From CAXBCP01 sp047638395 (lineage in GTDB: Bacteria > Pseudomonadota > Alphaproteobacteria > MPNO01 > UBA830), in contig JBLIMV010000025.1 of NCBI GenBank assembly GCA_047638395.1, positions 1-64,000 of the forward strand: a stretch of 64,000 nucleotides of DNA, in the 5' to 3' direction. The notes under the pieces were generated by a model. That model searched no databases. It saw only the letters and a program-made list of their open reading frames with translations, and had not been told where the DNA came from. Positions 1 through 8,815 of the stretch are shown one piece after another. Position 1 is the first letter of the stretch; every line of letters starts with the position of its first letter. The position numbers and the translations under genes are program-made.

Positions 1-1159
1 TGCCACCGCGAGACGCGGTCTGCGTCGGCTTGGGCTTTGTCGTCGGTTTGGTGACATTCGGCTTCACCGGACCAAAATACTTAGAGCATTTCGGATAGGT
101 ATAAGCCGCTACCGTTGACGACACACCTGTCGGATCGGCGATCGCCGCGATCTGGGCAGCTGCCCGGACCATATCTTCTTCGGTCGTTGCCAACGCCAGC
201 GTCTTGCCCGCGTTGAAACCTTTCCTGACACGGTTTGCGTTCTGGGCGCGCTCGATCGCTTTCTTCATCTTCGGCGTGTCTTTGATCTTGTCGAACGCCT
301 TTTTCATGGTCGCGAAGTTCTTCTTCAGCTTGGCGAGCTTGCCTGCAGAAGTCGCGGCCTTGGCACCACCGGTCGCCGCGGAAGAAGTGCCGAGCGAGCC
401 AATAAACAATGCCATTTCACCGACAGCCGCAACCTGGCCGAAGGTGACTGACGCACAGGTTGTGGAGTCCTTCGCAGCACCCATGCCGCAATTGACCCAG
501 CCTTTGGGCTTGTCCGCCCAACAGACCGGACCGACGCCATCATAGCCGGATTTGCAGTTCTTGTAGCAAAGCCCCGCGTCTTCTTCCTGGCGCGAGTTGC
601 AGATACCGGTTTTCGGATTGCCAATCTTGACGATTTTGGCGCAGGACAGATCAAGCTGCCCGCCAAGGCCGAGCTTCTTGCAATTGGGCTGTTTGGGCCG
701 GCAGATCAGGCCGATATTGGTGTAGCCCGACTTGCACTTGGCATAGAAGATCAGGCCCTGCTTCTGACAGTTACCTTTGCCGTGCTTCTTTTCACACCGG
801 CTTCGCATCCCGTTATCATTCAGCGCGTCACCGAACTTCCACGGATACCCTAAACCGCGACCGTATTCGGTCGACCGGCAGAACAGGCCCTGATTGGCCA
901 TGCCGCGGGGGCACACCGAGTGACAGTCGAAGCCGAAGCGCTTCATGTTCTTGCCGCACTTATCATAGCACAACAGGCCAATGCGGTCCTTCCCGGCGGC
1001 GCATTTCTGCGGCACCGTGCCGACACCGCGTCCGTATGAATCTTTCCAGCAGAATTCCTTGCCGCTATCGTTTGCCGCGTAGGACGGTGTCGCCGACAGT
1101 GCAACAAACACCGTCAGCATCAGACATCCTAATAGTCGTAACGCTTTTAACTTTGCCAT
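1..1159 (-). CDS. Secreted cysteine-rich repeat protein (partial, C-terminus beyond the window)
   Basis: An open frame runs from ATG at 1159 leftwards off the window edge (386 codons visible, no stop). GGGGG lies just upstream of the start. The first ~28 residues form a Sec signal peptide (basic start, Leu-rich core, cleavage after PSYA). Residues ~30-220 are a string of short cysteine modules with a loose C-x(n)-GY-x(2)-(I/V)G-x-(I/V)C pattern, for example KCKSGYTNIGLIC and NCKSGYDGVGPVC. A Lys-rich helical stretch follows (~260-320), then DPTGVSSTVAAYTYPKC, then a Pro/Thr/Lys linker at the edge. The function is unknown; extracellular disulfide-stabilised protein is inferred. The next gene upstream (1616-1221) is also secreted and on the same strand, so the two may be co-expressed. 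Confidence 0.75.
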   Translation of the reverse strand, partial: MAKLKALRLLGCLMLTVFVALSATPSYAANDSGKEFCWKDSYGRGVGTVPQKCAAGKDRIGLLCYDKCGKNMKRFGFDCHSVCPRGMANQGLFCRSTEYGRGLGYPWKFGDALNDNGMRSRCEKKHGKGNCQKQGLIFYAKCKSGYTNIGLICRPKQPNCKKLGLGGQLDLSCAKIVKIGNPKTGICNSRQEEDAGLCYKNCKSGYDGVGPVCWADKPKGWVNCGMGAAKDSTTCASVTFGQVAAVGEMALFIGSLGTSSAATGGAKAATSAGKLAKLKKNFATMKKAFDKIKDTPKMKKAIERAQNANRVRKGFNAGKTLALATTEEDMVRAAAQIAAIADPTGVSSTVAAYTYPKCSKYFGPVKPNVTKPTTKPKPTQTASRGG

Positions 1160-1220
1160 GATGGCCCCCATTTCAGTTTGAATTGCCGAGCCAGACACTC
1201 GGCGTAGAAGTCTCTGGTCG

Positions 1221-1616
1221 CTATTTTTTATGCATCTTTGATTTTACCGCTGCTGCCCGGGTGATGGACGCGAGCTGCGCATCGGCGACCGCCTGGTTCT
1301 GCCGCTGCATTGCGCCGAAAATCTTTTCCGCCAGCTTGCCGGCTTTCTCACTTTTCGGATTGAGCTTTTGCATCGCTTTCTGGATGCCGGCTTCGGCAGC
1401 CGCCTTGCGTTTCATGGCGGCGGTAATCTTTTTCGACATCGCCTTTACAGAACCGGCGTCCTTGGCGCCTTTATAGAGCGTGACCAGTTCCTGCGACGCA
1501 GACTTGAATTGCGCCATGCCCTTGGACATTTGCGCCACTTGGGCGTGCGCCAACGAGCTCGCCCCCATCATCAGAGTGCCGACCAGAATCGGCCTGAGTG
1601 TCCGTTTAAAAAACAT
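1221..1616 (-). CDS. Small secreted alpha-helical protein
   Basis: 131 residues. The start MFFKRTLRP at 1616 was preferred over an ATG further upstream because GGGGAAC sits at ribosome-binding distance and the signal peptide then begins with a basic segment (cleavage near SLAHA-Q). The mature part is Lys/Ala/Met-rich, without cysteines, predicted mostly helical (KGMAQFKSASQELVTLYKG, KAMSKKITAAMKRKAAAEAG) and ends MHKK. No family is recognised. It lies 61 nt upstream of the cysteine-rich secreted protein on the same strand, so the pair may be an operon. The Lys-rich helices resemble the Lys-rich middle of that neighbour only in composition. Confidence 0.65.
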   Translation of the reverse strand: MFFKRTLRPILVGTLMMGASSLAHAQVAQMSKGMAQFKSASQELVTLYKGAKDAGSVKAMSKKITAAMKRKAAAEAGIQKAMQKLNPKSEKAGKLAEKIFGAMQRQNQAVADAQLASITRAAAVKSKMHKK

Positions 1617-1799
1617 AATTATGTTCCCCATTTGTGTGTGCATCCAAAAAATCTGTACTGCCTACCAATTGCAGGGTTCGGTCCTACCCACCCCTGCTTT
1701 ACATGCAGCCACCTGCGTGACCGCGACTAAACTCAAACTAAAAAATCCGGGTCGAACCAAACGCAACCTAACGCAACCTAACGCGGGCCGCAAACGCTG

Positions 1800-1815
1800 C
1801 GGGCCAATTGGCCCG
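1800..1815. repeat. 16-bp perfect palindrome after the DsbA-like gene
   Basis: CGGGCCAATTGGCCCG reads identically on both strands and starts 5 nt past the TAG stop (1820-1822) of the leftward thioredoxin-family gene. It could fold as a short GC stem at the mRNA 3' end, but no U-tract follows, so a Rho-independent terminator is only possible. Immediately to its left, at 1761-1784, is a short direct repeat (acgcaaccta twice plus acgc). Confidence 0.5.
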
Positions 1816-1819
1816 GCGC

Positions 1820-2608
1820 CTAATTCCCGGCGGGCGCCGCTTTCATCTTTGCCCGCTCATCCGCAATGATTTCCATCATCGCCGCCTCGTCCACGGCACC
1901 CGGCACCAGCCGGTCACCGATCACGAAGGCCGGCGTGCCGTTAATGCCGATCGCCGTCGCAAGCCGGTAATTCCGCTCCAGCTGTTCACTGATCGCGGGG
2001 TCTTCCATGTCCTTGACCAGCTTCGCGTAGTCGAGCCCAAGGCTTCGCGCCGTTGCGGCAACGGAATTTTCATCAGCCTGGTCGGCGGACATCAGCGCCA
2101 CGTGAAATTCGTGATACTTGCCCTGGCGCTTGGCCGCGAGTGCCGCGCGCGCAGCCACGATCGATTGCGGGCCGAGGATGGCAAATTCCTTATAAACGAC
2201 ACGCACGTTCGGGTCGTTTTTCACAACCGCGGCCATCGTCGGCGCGACACGTTTGCAGTAGCCGCAATTATAATCGAAGAATTCGACAACAGTGATATCG
2301 CCCTCCGGATTGCCGCCGACCGGGGAGTTCGCGTTCTGCAGCAGCTCACCACGATACTGCTTCAGCGCCGCTGTGGCGGCGGCCTGCTTTTCGGCCTCTT
2401 CGCGCGCCTGGAGGAGCTGCATGGCTTCACGAATCAGGGCGGGGTTTTTCAATATGTAATCGCGCACGACACCTTCAAAAGCGCTGCGCAGCTCTGGCGG
2501 CAGCGGGTCGGCCTTCACTGCCTTTTCCTGCGCCGAGGCGACGGTCACGAGGGCTGGCGACACGGCCAGGGCCACGGCGAAAGCGCCGGTGCGGAGAATA
2601 TTGATCAC
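1820..2608 (-). CDS. Periplasmic DsbA-family thiol:disulfide oxidoreductase
   Basis: 262 residues starting at GTG 2608 behind AAAGGTAGG. Residues 1-26 are a signal peptide ending VASA. An N-terminal helical segment (~30-95) precedes a thioredoxin fold with the active site C115-G-Y-C118 in FFDYNCGYCKR, and the cis-proline loop is GTPAF. This long N-terminal helical region followed by DsbA is seen in the ScsC/Com1-like DsbA family of alphaproteobacteria, some members of which oligomerise through it. Expected role: oxidation or isomerisation of disulfides in exported proteins, plausibly including the cysteine-rich secreted proteins encoded in this window (inference). The gene is monocistronic by layout. 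Confidence 0.88.
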   Translation of the reverse strand: MINILRTGAFAVALAVSPALVTVASAQEKAVKADPLPPELRSAFEGVVRDYILKNPALIREAMQLLQAREEAEKQAAATAALKQYRGELLQNANSPVGGNPEGDITVVEFFDYNCGYCKRVAPTMAAVVKNDPNVRVVYKEFAILGPQSIVAARAALAAKRQGKYHEFHVALMSADQADENSVAATARSLGLDYAKLVKDMEDPAISEQLERNYRLATAIGINGTPAFVIGDRLVPGAVDEAAMMEIIADERAKMKAAPAGN

Positions 2609-2841
2609 GATTACCTACCTTTGAATACTGTCTTGCCGGGTTATCACATCGGTTCCGGCGGGCCATAACATTAATAAGAACTCAACCATACATGCCCGGC
2701 CCGCGCAAGCGCACTTGAGCCCCTGAGACGCAAATAAACATCGGCCGCGTTCAGCGCCGGTTCATAATCAATCTGCCAAGGGCCGATGATGTTCAGACGC
2801 CGCCGATCAGGTATAAACAGTTCTTATACAGGGGAACTCTC

Positions 2842-3711
2842 ATGGGAATCGTCACCGACATCGTGCTGCCAGTTGCGCTGGCCTTTATCATGTTCGCGCT
2901 GGGGCTTGGGCTGACCTTTGCCGACTTCGCTCGCGTCGCCCGCCGGCCAAGGGACTTTCTGATCGGGGCGGCGTCCCAGCTGATATTACTGCCTTGCGTC
3001 GCCTGGCTACTGGTCAGTGCCTGGTCGCTGCCGCCGGAATTGGCGCTGGGCGTGATGATCATTGCGGCCGCGCCCGGCGGGGTGACATCGAATATCCTGA
3101 CGGCTCTGGCCCGGGGCGATGTGGCGCTGTCGATTTCGCTGACGGCGGTGATCAGCCTGGTCTGCGTCATCACCATTCCGCTCATCGTCGTGTTCGCTCA
3201 TGACCAGCTGATGGGCAGCGCCGCGACCGGCGATATTTCGGTCGCCAAAACGGCCATAAGCGTCTTTGTGATTGTGACGGTGCCGGTGACCATCGGGCTG
3301 CTCGTCCGTCATTTCGCCGCCGGTTTTGCCCGGCGGTTCGAGCCCGCCGCGCGGCATATCTCGAGCGTCCTGTTCATCATTGTCCTGGCCGGGGCGATCT
3401 ATCAGGAGCGCAACAACATCGTTACGTATTTCGCACAGGCGGGATCGATCACGCTGGCGCTCAATATCGCGATGATGGCGCTGGCCTATGGCATCGCGCG
3501 CCTGTTTGCCTCAGGGCCACGACAGCGAATCGCCATTTCGATGGAATGCGGGTTGCAGAACGGCACGCTGGCGATCGCGGTCGCCGCGCTGCTGTTCGGC
3601 GGCGGTCTCGTCGCCGTCCCGGCAGCCACCTATAGCCTGATCATGTTCGCGACCGCCCTGATTTACGTGGCGATTGCGCGGCGGCAAACAAATGGCGCCG
3701 CCGGCGATTAG
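2842..3711 (+). CDS. Bile acid:sodium symporter (BASS) family transporter
   Basis: 289 residues, about nine or ten hydrophobic helices over nearly the full length, beginning MGIVTDIVLPVALAFIMFAL. Features of the BASS/SBF family (Pfam SBF) are the N-terminal helix with LGLGLTFADF, the AAPGGVTSNI motif near residue 80 (sodium-site region) and a second crossover near MECGLQNGTLA (~235). Inner-membrane, sodium-coupled uptake of an organic anion is expected; the substrate cannot be read from sequence. The preceding ~230-nt gap holds its promoter and that of the divergent DsbA-like gene. Its last 4 nt overlap the 3' end of the convergent chemoreceptor gene. Confidence 0.87.
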   Translation: MGIVTDIVLPVALAFIMFALGLGLTFADFARVARRPRDFLIGAASQLILLPCVAWLLVSAWSLPPELALGVMIIAAAPGGVTSNILTALARGDVALSISLTAVISLVCVITIPLIVVFAHDQLMGSAATGDISVAKTAISVFVIVTVPVTIGLLVRHFAAGFARRFEPAARHISSVLFIIVLAGAIYQERNNIVTYFAQAGSITLALNIAMMALAYGIARLFASGPRQRIAISMECGLQNGTLAIAVAALLFGGGLVAVPAATYSLIMFATALIYVAIARRQTNGAAGD

Positions 3712-6044
3712 GCCGCCCGGATCTTGCCCAGGAAGTCGTCTACCGCCGTCTTCAGGCCCGCCGTTTCCGAGGACAATTCGGAACAGAAGGTGCTGACCGT
3801 CCCGGCCACGTTGCCGGTTTCAACCGCGGCGTCATTAACGCTGGCGATATTTTGTGAAACACTTTCGGCACCGGTAGAGGCCTGCTGAACGCTGCGCGCG
3901 ATTTCGGCCGTCGCGGTTCCCTGCTCACCGACGGCGGAGGCAATCGACGACGATATTTCGTCGACGGCCTGAATCGTCTGGTTGATCATATTGATCGCTT
4001 CGACGGCATCACCGGTCGCACTCTGGATTTCCGAAATCTGGGCCGAGATATCTTCCGTCGCCTTCGCGGTCTGGTCGGCGAGCGATTTCACCTCGGTCGC
4101 GACGACGGCGAATCCCTTTCCGGCCTCGCCGGCCCGGGCCGCTTCGATGGTCGCATTGAGCGCCAGCAGGTTCGTCTGACTCGCAATGTCGGTGATCAGG
4201 CCAACGACCTCGCCGATCTTGCTGGCTGCTTCGGCGAGCCCGCCGACCTTGGCGTTGGCATTCTGTGCTTCGCTCACCGCTGTTTTGGTGGTCTCAGCGC
4301 TTTGCGCGACCTGGCGGCCAATTTCCTGAACAGAAGCAGACATCTGCTCGGTCGCCGATGCGACGGATTGCACGCTCGAACTTGATTCTTCGGACGACGC
4401 GGATACTTCGGCCGATTTGGCGGCTGTCTGATCGGCATTCACCGACATGGTTTCCGCGGCGCCGCTGATCTCGCCAACCGCATGCGTGACCGCACCGAGG
4501 GCCATGCCGACGCTTTTCTCGAATTCGTCCGCAAAGGACACGAGAATCTCTTTCCGCTCGGCTTCGGCGCGTTCGCCCGCGATCCGTTTTTCTTCTGCCG
4601 CGCGCACTTCTTCGCTGAGCTCGCGTTCTTTGCGCTCCTGCGCCTCGCGGATCTCCCGTGCTTCTGTCGCACGCTGGGTTTCCTGCAGGCGTGCGGTCTC
4701 AATCATGTTTGATTTGAACACTTCGACACGCCGGGCCATCGAGCCTATTTCATCGCCCCGCTTCTGCAGCGGCACGTCCGTTTCGGTATCACCTTCCGCA
4801 AGGAGGCGCATACGTCCCGTCAGGTGCGCCAACGGCCGCGAGATTGAGCCCGCCGCAAACCACGCCATCAGGATGACCACGAATAGAACGACACCGCCGG
4901 TAATTATAACCTGGTTGCGGAGGCTAACGAGCGGCGCGAAGATTTCGGCGCGCCGAATGGTCGAGACGATTGCGAATTTTACACCATGAAATTCAAACGG
5001 CGCGAAACCTGAAACGACGAGCTCGCCCTTATCGTCCTGTAATTCAGCAAATCCGGACTTCCCGCCAAGCGCTGCTTTCACGGAGGCATTCTCGATCTTT
5101 CGCTTGAGGATCGCATCTTTGGTGAAGCGCGTGTCGTTGCGCGCCAGATAATCGCCACCGACAATGACCGCTTCGCCGGATTCGCCGAGACCGGCGCTCA
5201 GATTCATGACGGCATTGATCCGGTCTATCGGCATCTGAAAGACAAGAACCCCTATTTTTTCGCCGCTGGCATCCATAACAGGCTTGGAAATAAAGCTGGC
5301 CGGGGCGCCATGGCTGGGCGCATAGGGCTTGAAGTCGAAGAACGAAATGGCTGCACCAGATTCAGCCTTTGCAGACGCGCGGAACGCGTTCCCGAGATCT
5401 GTGTCTTTCCATTGTCCGGTATTCAGGTTCGTCGCGTAATCGAGCTCCTTGAAAACCGAATAGATCAGGTTGCCGTTAAGATCAAATAGGAAAACATCGT
5501 AATACCCGCGTTCCTGCAAAAAGCTGCGGAACCAGGGGTGATATTTGCGATGGACGCCATTGTAGAAATTCTTTTCCGGCGCGGCCTCGAGTTTTTCCTT
5601 CTGACCGGTCGGGTTGGGATTGTCGGTGATATAGGCCTTCTGAAGATCCGCTTTTCGATCGCCGGGCGTGACATGCCACGCCGCTGTAAATTGCCGGAGA
5701 GCCCCGCGCGTATTCGGGTTTACGCTCACGAAGCGCAAATCCTGCTCGATGGAGCCAAAGTAGTCGCTCAGAGATGCCTTCCGCGCCTCAGCCAGCGATC
5801 CCATTTCCCTGTCGGCGAGGCCGTGGATCGCCGCCGACGCATCCAGGTAGCTCTTTGTGCCGATCGCCGCGCCGGTAAAAACAACGGTGAGAGCAAATAA
5901 GACGACCAGTTTTGCGCGGACCGTTCCAAAGACGCGGGAACCGCGATGCGCGCCGGGCGACAACGCTTCGGTTCTCTCTGCAGCATCCTGAGCTGCCTGG
6001 TCTTCTGAATTATTCGGGGCGTTTTCTGTTGGACTGGCCGTCAT
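3708..6044 (-). CDS. Methyl-accepting chemotaxis protein with periplasmic Cache-type sensor
   Basis: 778 residues. Order: disordered cytoplasmic N-terminus (1-43), TM1 (~45-65), a ~300-residue periplasmic domain typical of dCache sensors (GYYDVFLFDLNGNLIYSV, FISKPVMDASGEKIGVLVFQ), TM2 (near GGVVLFVVILMAWFAAG), HAMP (ISRPLAHLTGRMRLLAEGD), a long charged coiled coil, and the signalling domain with the conserved tip (ITDIASQTNLLALNATIEAA, GKGFAVVATEVKSLA). The family transmits ligand binding to CheA/CheW. No che genes lie nearby, so it is an orphan receptor; the C-terminus lacks a CheR-binding pentapeptide. The ligand is unknown. Confidence 0.95.
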   Translation of the reverse strand: MTASPTENAPNNSEDQAAQDAAERTEALSPGAHRGSRVFGTVRAKLVVLFALTVVFTGAAIGTKSYLDASAAIHGLADREMGSLAEARKASLSDYFGSIEQDLRFVSVNPNTRGALRQFTAAWHVTPGDRKADLQKAYITDNPNPTGQKEKLEAAPEKNFYNGVHRKYHPWFRSFLQERGYYDVFLFDLNGNLIYSVFKELDYATNLNTGQWKDTDLGNAFRASAKAESGAAISFFDFKPYAPSHGAPASFISKPVMDASGEKIGVLVFQMPIDRINAVMNLSAGLGESGEAVIVGGDYLARNDTRFTKDAILKRKIENASVKAALGGKSGFAELQDDKGELVVSGFAPFEFHGVKFAIVSTIRRAEIFAPLVSLRNQVIITGGVVLFVVILMAWFAAGSISRPLAHLTGRMRLLAEGDTETDVPLQKRGDEIGSMARRVEVFKSNMIETARLQETQRATEAREIREAQERKERELSEEVRAAEEKRIAGERAEAERKEILVSFADEFEKSVGMALGAVTHAVGEISGAAETMSVNADQTAAKSAEVSASSEESSSSVQSVASATEQMSASVQEIGRQVAQSAETTKTAVSEAQNANAKVGGLAEAASKIGEVVGLITDIASQTNLLALNATIEAARAGEAGKGFAVVATEVKSLADQTAKATEDISAQISEIQSATGDAVEAINMINQTIQAVDEISSSIASAVGEQGTATAEIARSVQQASTGAESVSQNIASVNDAAVETGNVAGTVSTFCSELSSETAGLKTAVDDFLGKIRAA

Positions 6045-6374
6045 ATTCAGGCGCCTTTTTCACATTTAGAAAATGTTACTTCGATATCGACCTACGTTTT
6101 TATATGTTCGACGTAAAGCAATGGTAAACATACATATGTATGTCGCTATTGTTGATTCTTCTTGGCTACTACCGCTTCGGTCGTCGATCAGGACAGACAA
6201 CACGGGTTACGAATTCGGGATTAGACACACGCCGACCAAGACCACAATCGCCGCCGCCAACAGGGTGCGGTGCCCGCTGATACGCGGGCGCATAGGCGGG
6301 CTTACGCTGTCCGAAGACGCCGTCAAGCCAGGTTCATGTGGTGTTGGATTTTCGGAAAGACGTCGTGGCAGTAC
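6045..6374. other. Intergenic region upstream of the chemoreceptor gene
   Basis: 330 nt without a convincing gene. The half next to the chemoreceptor start is AT-richer than the surroundings and must carry its promoter. It contains the 16-bp palindrome listed separately. The remainder up to the end of the 139-residue membrane protein shows no clear terminator, RNA gene or repeat. Confidence 0.5.
6128..6143. promoter_or_regulatory. 16-bp perfect palindrome ACATACATATGTATGT
   Basis: A perfect dyad lies ~85 nt upstream of the leftward chemoreceptor start (6044), in an AT-rich stretch. Length, symmetry and position suit a dimeric regulator's operator; no regulator can be assigned. Confidence 0.4.
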
Positions 6375-6794
6375 CTAGTCAGGTACCAGTTCGTACAGGA
6401 CGTACATACCGCCAACGCCAATCAACAGGAAAAGCAGCAGCATCGGCACCAGTGACATCACAGAGCGTTTGTCGTTGGCCTGCGCGGCCCGTGCCCGGGG
6501 GACAAATTCCCGTGCCTCCGGCGGAAGGCGTTTGCCGGCACCCGCGGTGCCTTCAGCGACCTTGGCCTTGGCCTCTTTAAAGTTACTGCCGCCGCGGAAA
6601 ATGGTCGTGGTTTCGGTCTTTCCGCTGACTGGATTGTGATCCTCCGCAACAACGCGGATCCCCGCATAGCGGTCACTGTTATCCATGATCGTCGCTTCAT
6701 GGACGGCGAGCGCGCGATCCTCAAAGACGGCATCGAGCCCCCACTCCTTGGCCATCGCATGCTTTTTGAGCGTATGAAGTTCGTAACTGATCAT
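6375..6794 (-). CDS. Hypothetical protein with C-terminal membrane anchor
   Basis: 139 residues. The first ~80 are soluble and read as a small domain (MAKEWGLDAVFEDRALAVHE, RYAGIRVVAEDHNPVSGKTE); residues ~85-113 are Lys/Ala/Arg-rich and probably flexible; the end (VPMLLLFLLIGVGGMYVLYE) is one transmembrane helix with a 5-residue tail. This is a tail-anchored arrangement with the soluble part probably in the cytoplasm. The start at 6794 is the most upstream ATG; an internal ATG at 6755 (MAKEWGL) is possible. No family recognised. Confidence 0.6.
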   Translation of the reverse strand: MISYELHTLKKHAMAKEWGLDAVFEDRALAVHEATIMDNSDRYAGIRVVAEDHNPVSGKTETTTIFRGGSNFKEAKAKVAEGTAGAGKRLPPEAREFVPRARAAQANDKRSVMSLVPMLLLFLLIGVGGMYVLYELVPD

Positions 6795-7138
6795 TATCCG
6801 TACACAACCGGTTCAAGTCGCTGTTGGTTCTGCACAACCATAGGGCAGAAATCTTTTAAGATTTGTTAACTCGGTTTTTGGGGATCTCTTGAGGGTAAGG
6901 CTACGATTCCTGTCAATAAACATACCGGTGCGTTCCGATGACCGCTGCCAGTTATCTGCCGGCCTTAGGGCTCATGCCCACCAAATCGCCGATGGCGATG
7001 ATCCGTGTTTTATCGATGGCCCGCCCCATACACAGCGCTGCGTTTTGCACCTTTTCCCCCTTGATGCACCACCAGGGCCGACGTACTACCCAAAACGTAG
7101 ACGTGAAATTCGGGATGACGTTTGGGGGAAACACGGGC
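6795..7138. other. Intergenic region before the flavin monooxygenase
   Basis: 344 nt between two divergently transcribed genes. The first ~110 nt are AT-rich (gaaatcttttaagatttgtt) and probably hold both promoters. An in-frame extension of the monooxygenase to 6938 is open, but its predicted residues look unlike a flavoprotein N-terminus and the FAD-binding strand would then start ~70 residues in, so it is treated as untranslated leader. No RNA gene recognised. Confidence 0.45.
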
Positions 7139-8815
7139 ATGGAGCTGAAATCGACGGACGTTGTGATCGTCGGCGCGGGGCCCGCCGGCCTCGCCGCCGC
7201 AAATTATCTCGGGCTTGCCGAGATCCGGGTCGTCCTGATCGAACGCAATCCGGGCACCGTGGATGAACCACGTGCGGTATCGATAGACGATGAATCGCTG
7301 CGCTCCATGCAGACCCTTGGTCTGCTCGATCGCATCGTCGCCCGCACGATGCCGGGTTACGGCTCGCGCTATTATTCCCCGGGACAGCGCGAATTCGCCC
7401 GCGTCAAACCGACCACTGTCGAATTCGGCCATCCGCGGCGGTCGGCCTTTCACCAGCCGGAGCTAGAGGCAACGCTGCTCGACGGGCTCAACCGCTTTCC
7501 GACCGTCGACGTCTGGTTCGAACATGATTTTGAGCGCTTCGAACAGGACGCAGACGGCGTAACAGTCACCGTGCGCGGCCCCGACGGAGAGGAGAAGTCC
7601 CTTCATGGCGCATACCTTGCCGGGTGCGACGGGGGCCGCTCATCGATCCGCCACGCGATCGGGGCTGAGCTCAAAGGGTCAAGCTTCGAGGAACGCTGGC
7701 TCGTCTTCGATGCGATAAACGATTTGGATGACACCCCGGATTCGGTCGCCCATTGCGATCACCGCCGCCCGGCGATCAGTCTGCCCGGCTTCGGGCGGAC
7801 GCGACGCTGGGAATTCGTCGTCCACCCGGACGAGGATGCGGACCATTTTCTGAAAGAGGAGACAATCCGCGATCTGTTGCGGCCCTATATCGGCGACCGG
7901 CCGGTCGAAGTGGTCCGCAAGGTGGTCTACACCTTCCAGGCGCGGGTCGCCGACCGCTGGCGCGATCGCCGCGTCTTTTTGCTGGGGGACGCCGCGCATC
8001 TGACACCACCCTATGCCGGGCAGGGTTTGAACAGCGGACAGCGGGACGCAAATAACTTTGCCTGGAAAGCCGCCGCCGTCGTCAAAGGCCAATTCGGTCC
8101 GGCATTGATGGATACCTATGAAAGCGAGCGCCGGCCCCACGCGTGGTCTCTGATCCAGATGGCAATCCAGATTGGCTGGGTGATGGTGCCGCGCAACTGG
8201 TTTCACACCTATGGCCAGATTGCGTTCTTCCGGTTTGCCGGCCTCATTCCGAAATTACGTGATTATTTCCTCGGCATGAAATTCAAACCCGAGCCACGAT
8301 TCCAGGACGGCTTCCTCGTCGCCGATGACGAAACACCCAAGCGCACCCTGGTCGGACGCATGCTGCCGCAACCGGACGTGAAAACCGTGGTCGGCACAAA
8401 CGTGAAACTGGATGACGTGATGGGTCCGGGTTTTGCCCTGCTCGCCGTCGGGACCAAAGCCGCCGCCACGCTGGCAGAGCTCGACCAGCCGATATGGGCG
8501 CATCTCGAGGCCCGGCGGGTGGCACTGTTCGCCGGTGAAGCGGAACAGATAGCCGGTCCTTATCCGGATACATTATGCGCGGTTCGGATTGGCGCAGACA
8601 CCATGCCCCGCAAGATCGAAACCTATGACGGGAAGATCCTGCTGATCCGCCCGGACCGTTATGTTGCCGCGGCCTTTGCGCCGCAGGATGCGGCGACCGT
8701 GGCGGAGACGCTCACCGCCCAAGTCGGGGTACAGGTCGGGGCACAGGTTGAGGCCCAAATCGGCGCCCAAATCGATGCCGGTGCCGGGATCGGCACGCAT
8801 CCTGAAGGACGTTAA
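7139..8815 (+). CDS. FAD-dependent aromatic-ring monooxygenase (MhpA-like, class A)
   Basis: 558 residues from ATG 7139, chosen because GGGGGAA precedes it and the FAD-binding beta strand starts at residue 5 (STDVVIVGAGPAGLAAANYL, GxGxxG). The DG motif (YLAGCDGGRSSIRHAIG) and the GD motif (RVFLLGDAAHLTPPYAGQG) follow, so all three fingerprints of p-hydroxybenzoate-hydroxylase-type enzymes are present. The closest recognisable type is 3-(3-hydroxyphenyl)propionate hydroxylase MhpA, with NAD(P)H-driven ortho-hydroxylation of a phenolic acid; the substrate is inferred and no ring-cleavage genes adjoin. The last ~30 residues are a degenerate (A/V)Q(V/I)(G/E/D) tetrapeptide repeat. The final 4 nt overlap the convergent parB end. 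Confidence 0.88.
   Translation: MELKSTDVVIVGAGPAGLAAANYLGLAEIRVVLIERNPGTVDEPRAVSIDDESLRSMQTLGLLDRIVARTMPGYGSRYYSPGQREFARVKPTTVEFGHPRRSAFHQPELEATLLDGLNRFPTVDVWFEHDFERFEQDADGVTVTVRGPDGEEKSLHGAYLAGCDGGRSSIRHAIGAELKGSSFEERWLVFDAINDLDDTPDSVAHCDHRRPAISLPGFGRTRRWEFVVHPDEDADHFLKEETIRDLLRPYIGDRPVEVVRKVVYTFQARVADRWRDRRVFLLGDAAHLTPPYAGQGLNSGQRDANNFAWKAAAVVKGQFGPALMDTYESERRPHAWSLIQMAIQIGWVMVPRNWFHTYGQIAFFRFAGLIPKLRDYFLGMKFKPEPRFQDGFLVADDETPKRTLVGRMLPQPDVKTVVGTNVKLDDVMGPGFALLAVGTKAAATLAELDQPIWAHLEARRVALFAGEAEQIAGPYPDTLCAVRIGADTMPRKIETYDGKILLIRPDRYVAAAFAPQDAATVAETLTAQVGVQVGAQVEAQIGAQIDAGAGIGTHPEGR

Noticed and set aside
1808..2668. A 286-codon plus-strand frame over the DsbA-like gene
   Set aside because: Antisense to a gene with CGYC active site and signal peptide; the frame is His/Arg-rich without a recognised fold.
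7010..7453. Short minus-strand protein over the monooxygenase leader and N-terminus
   Set aside because: Overlaps the FAD-binding coding region of the plus-strand gene; no ribosome site and no recognisable domain.
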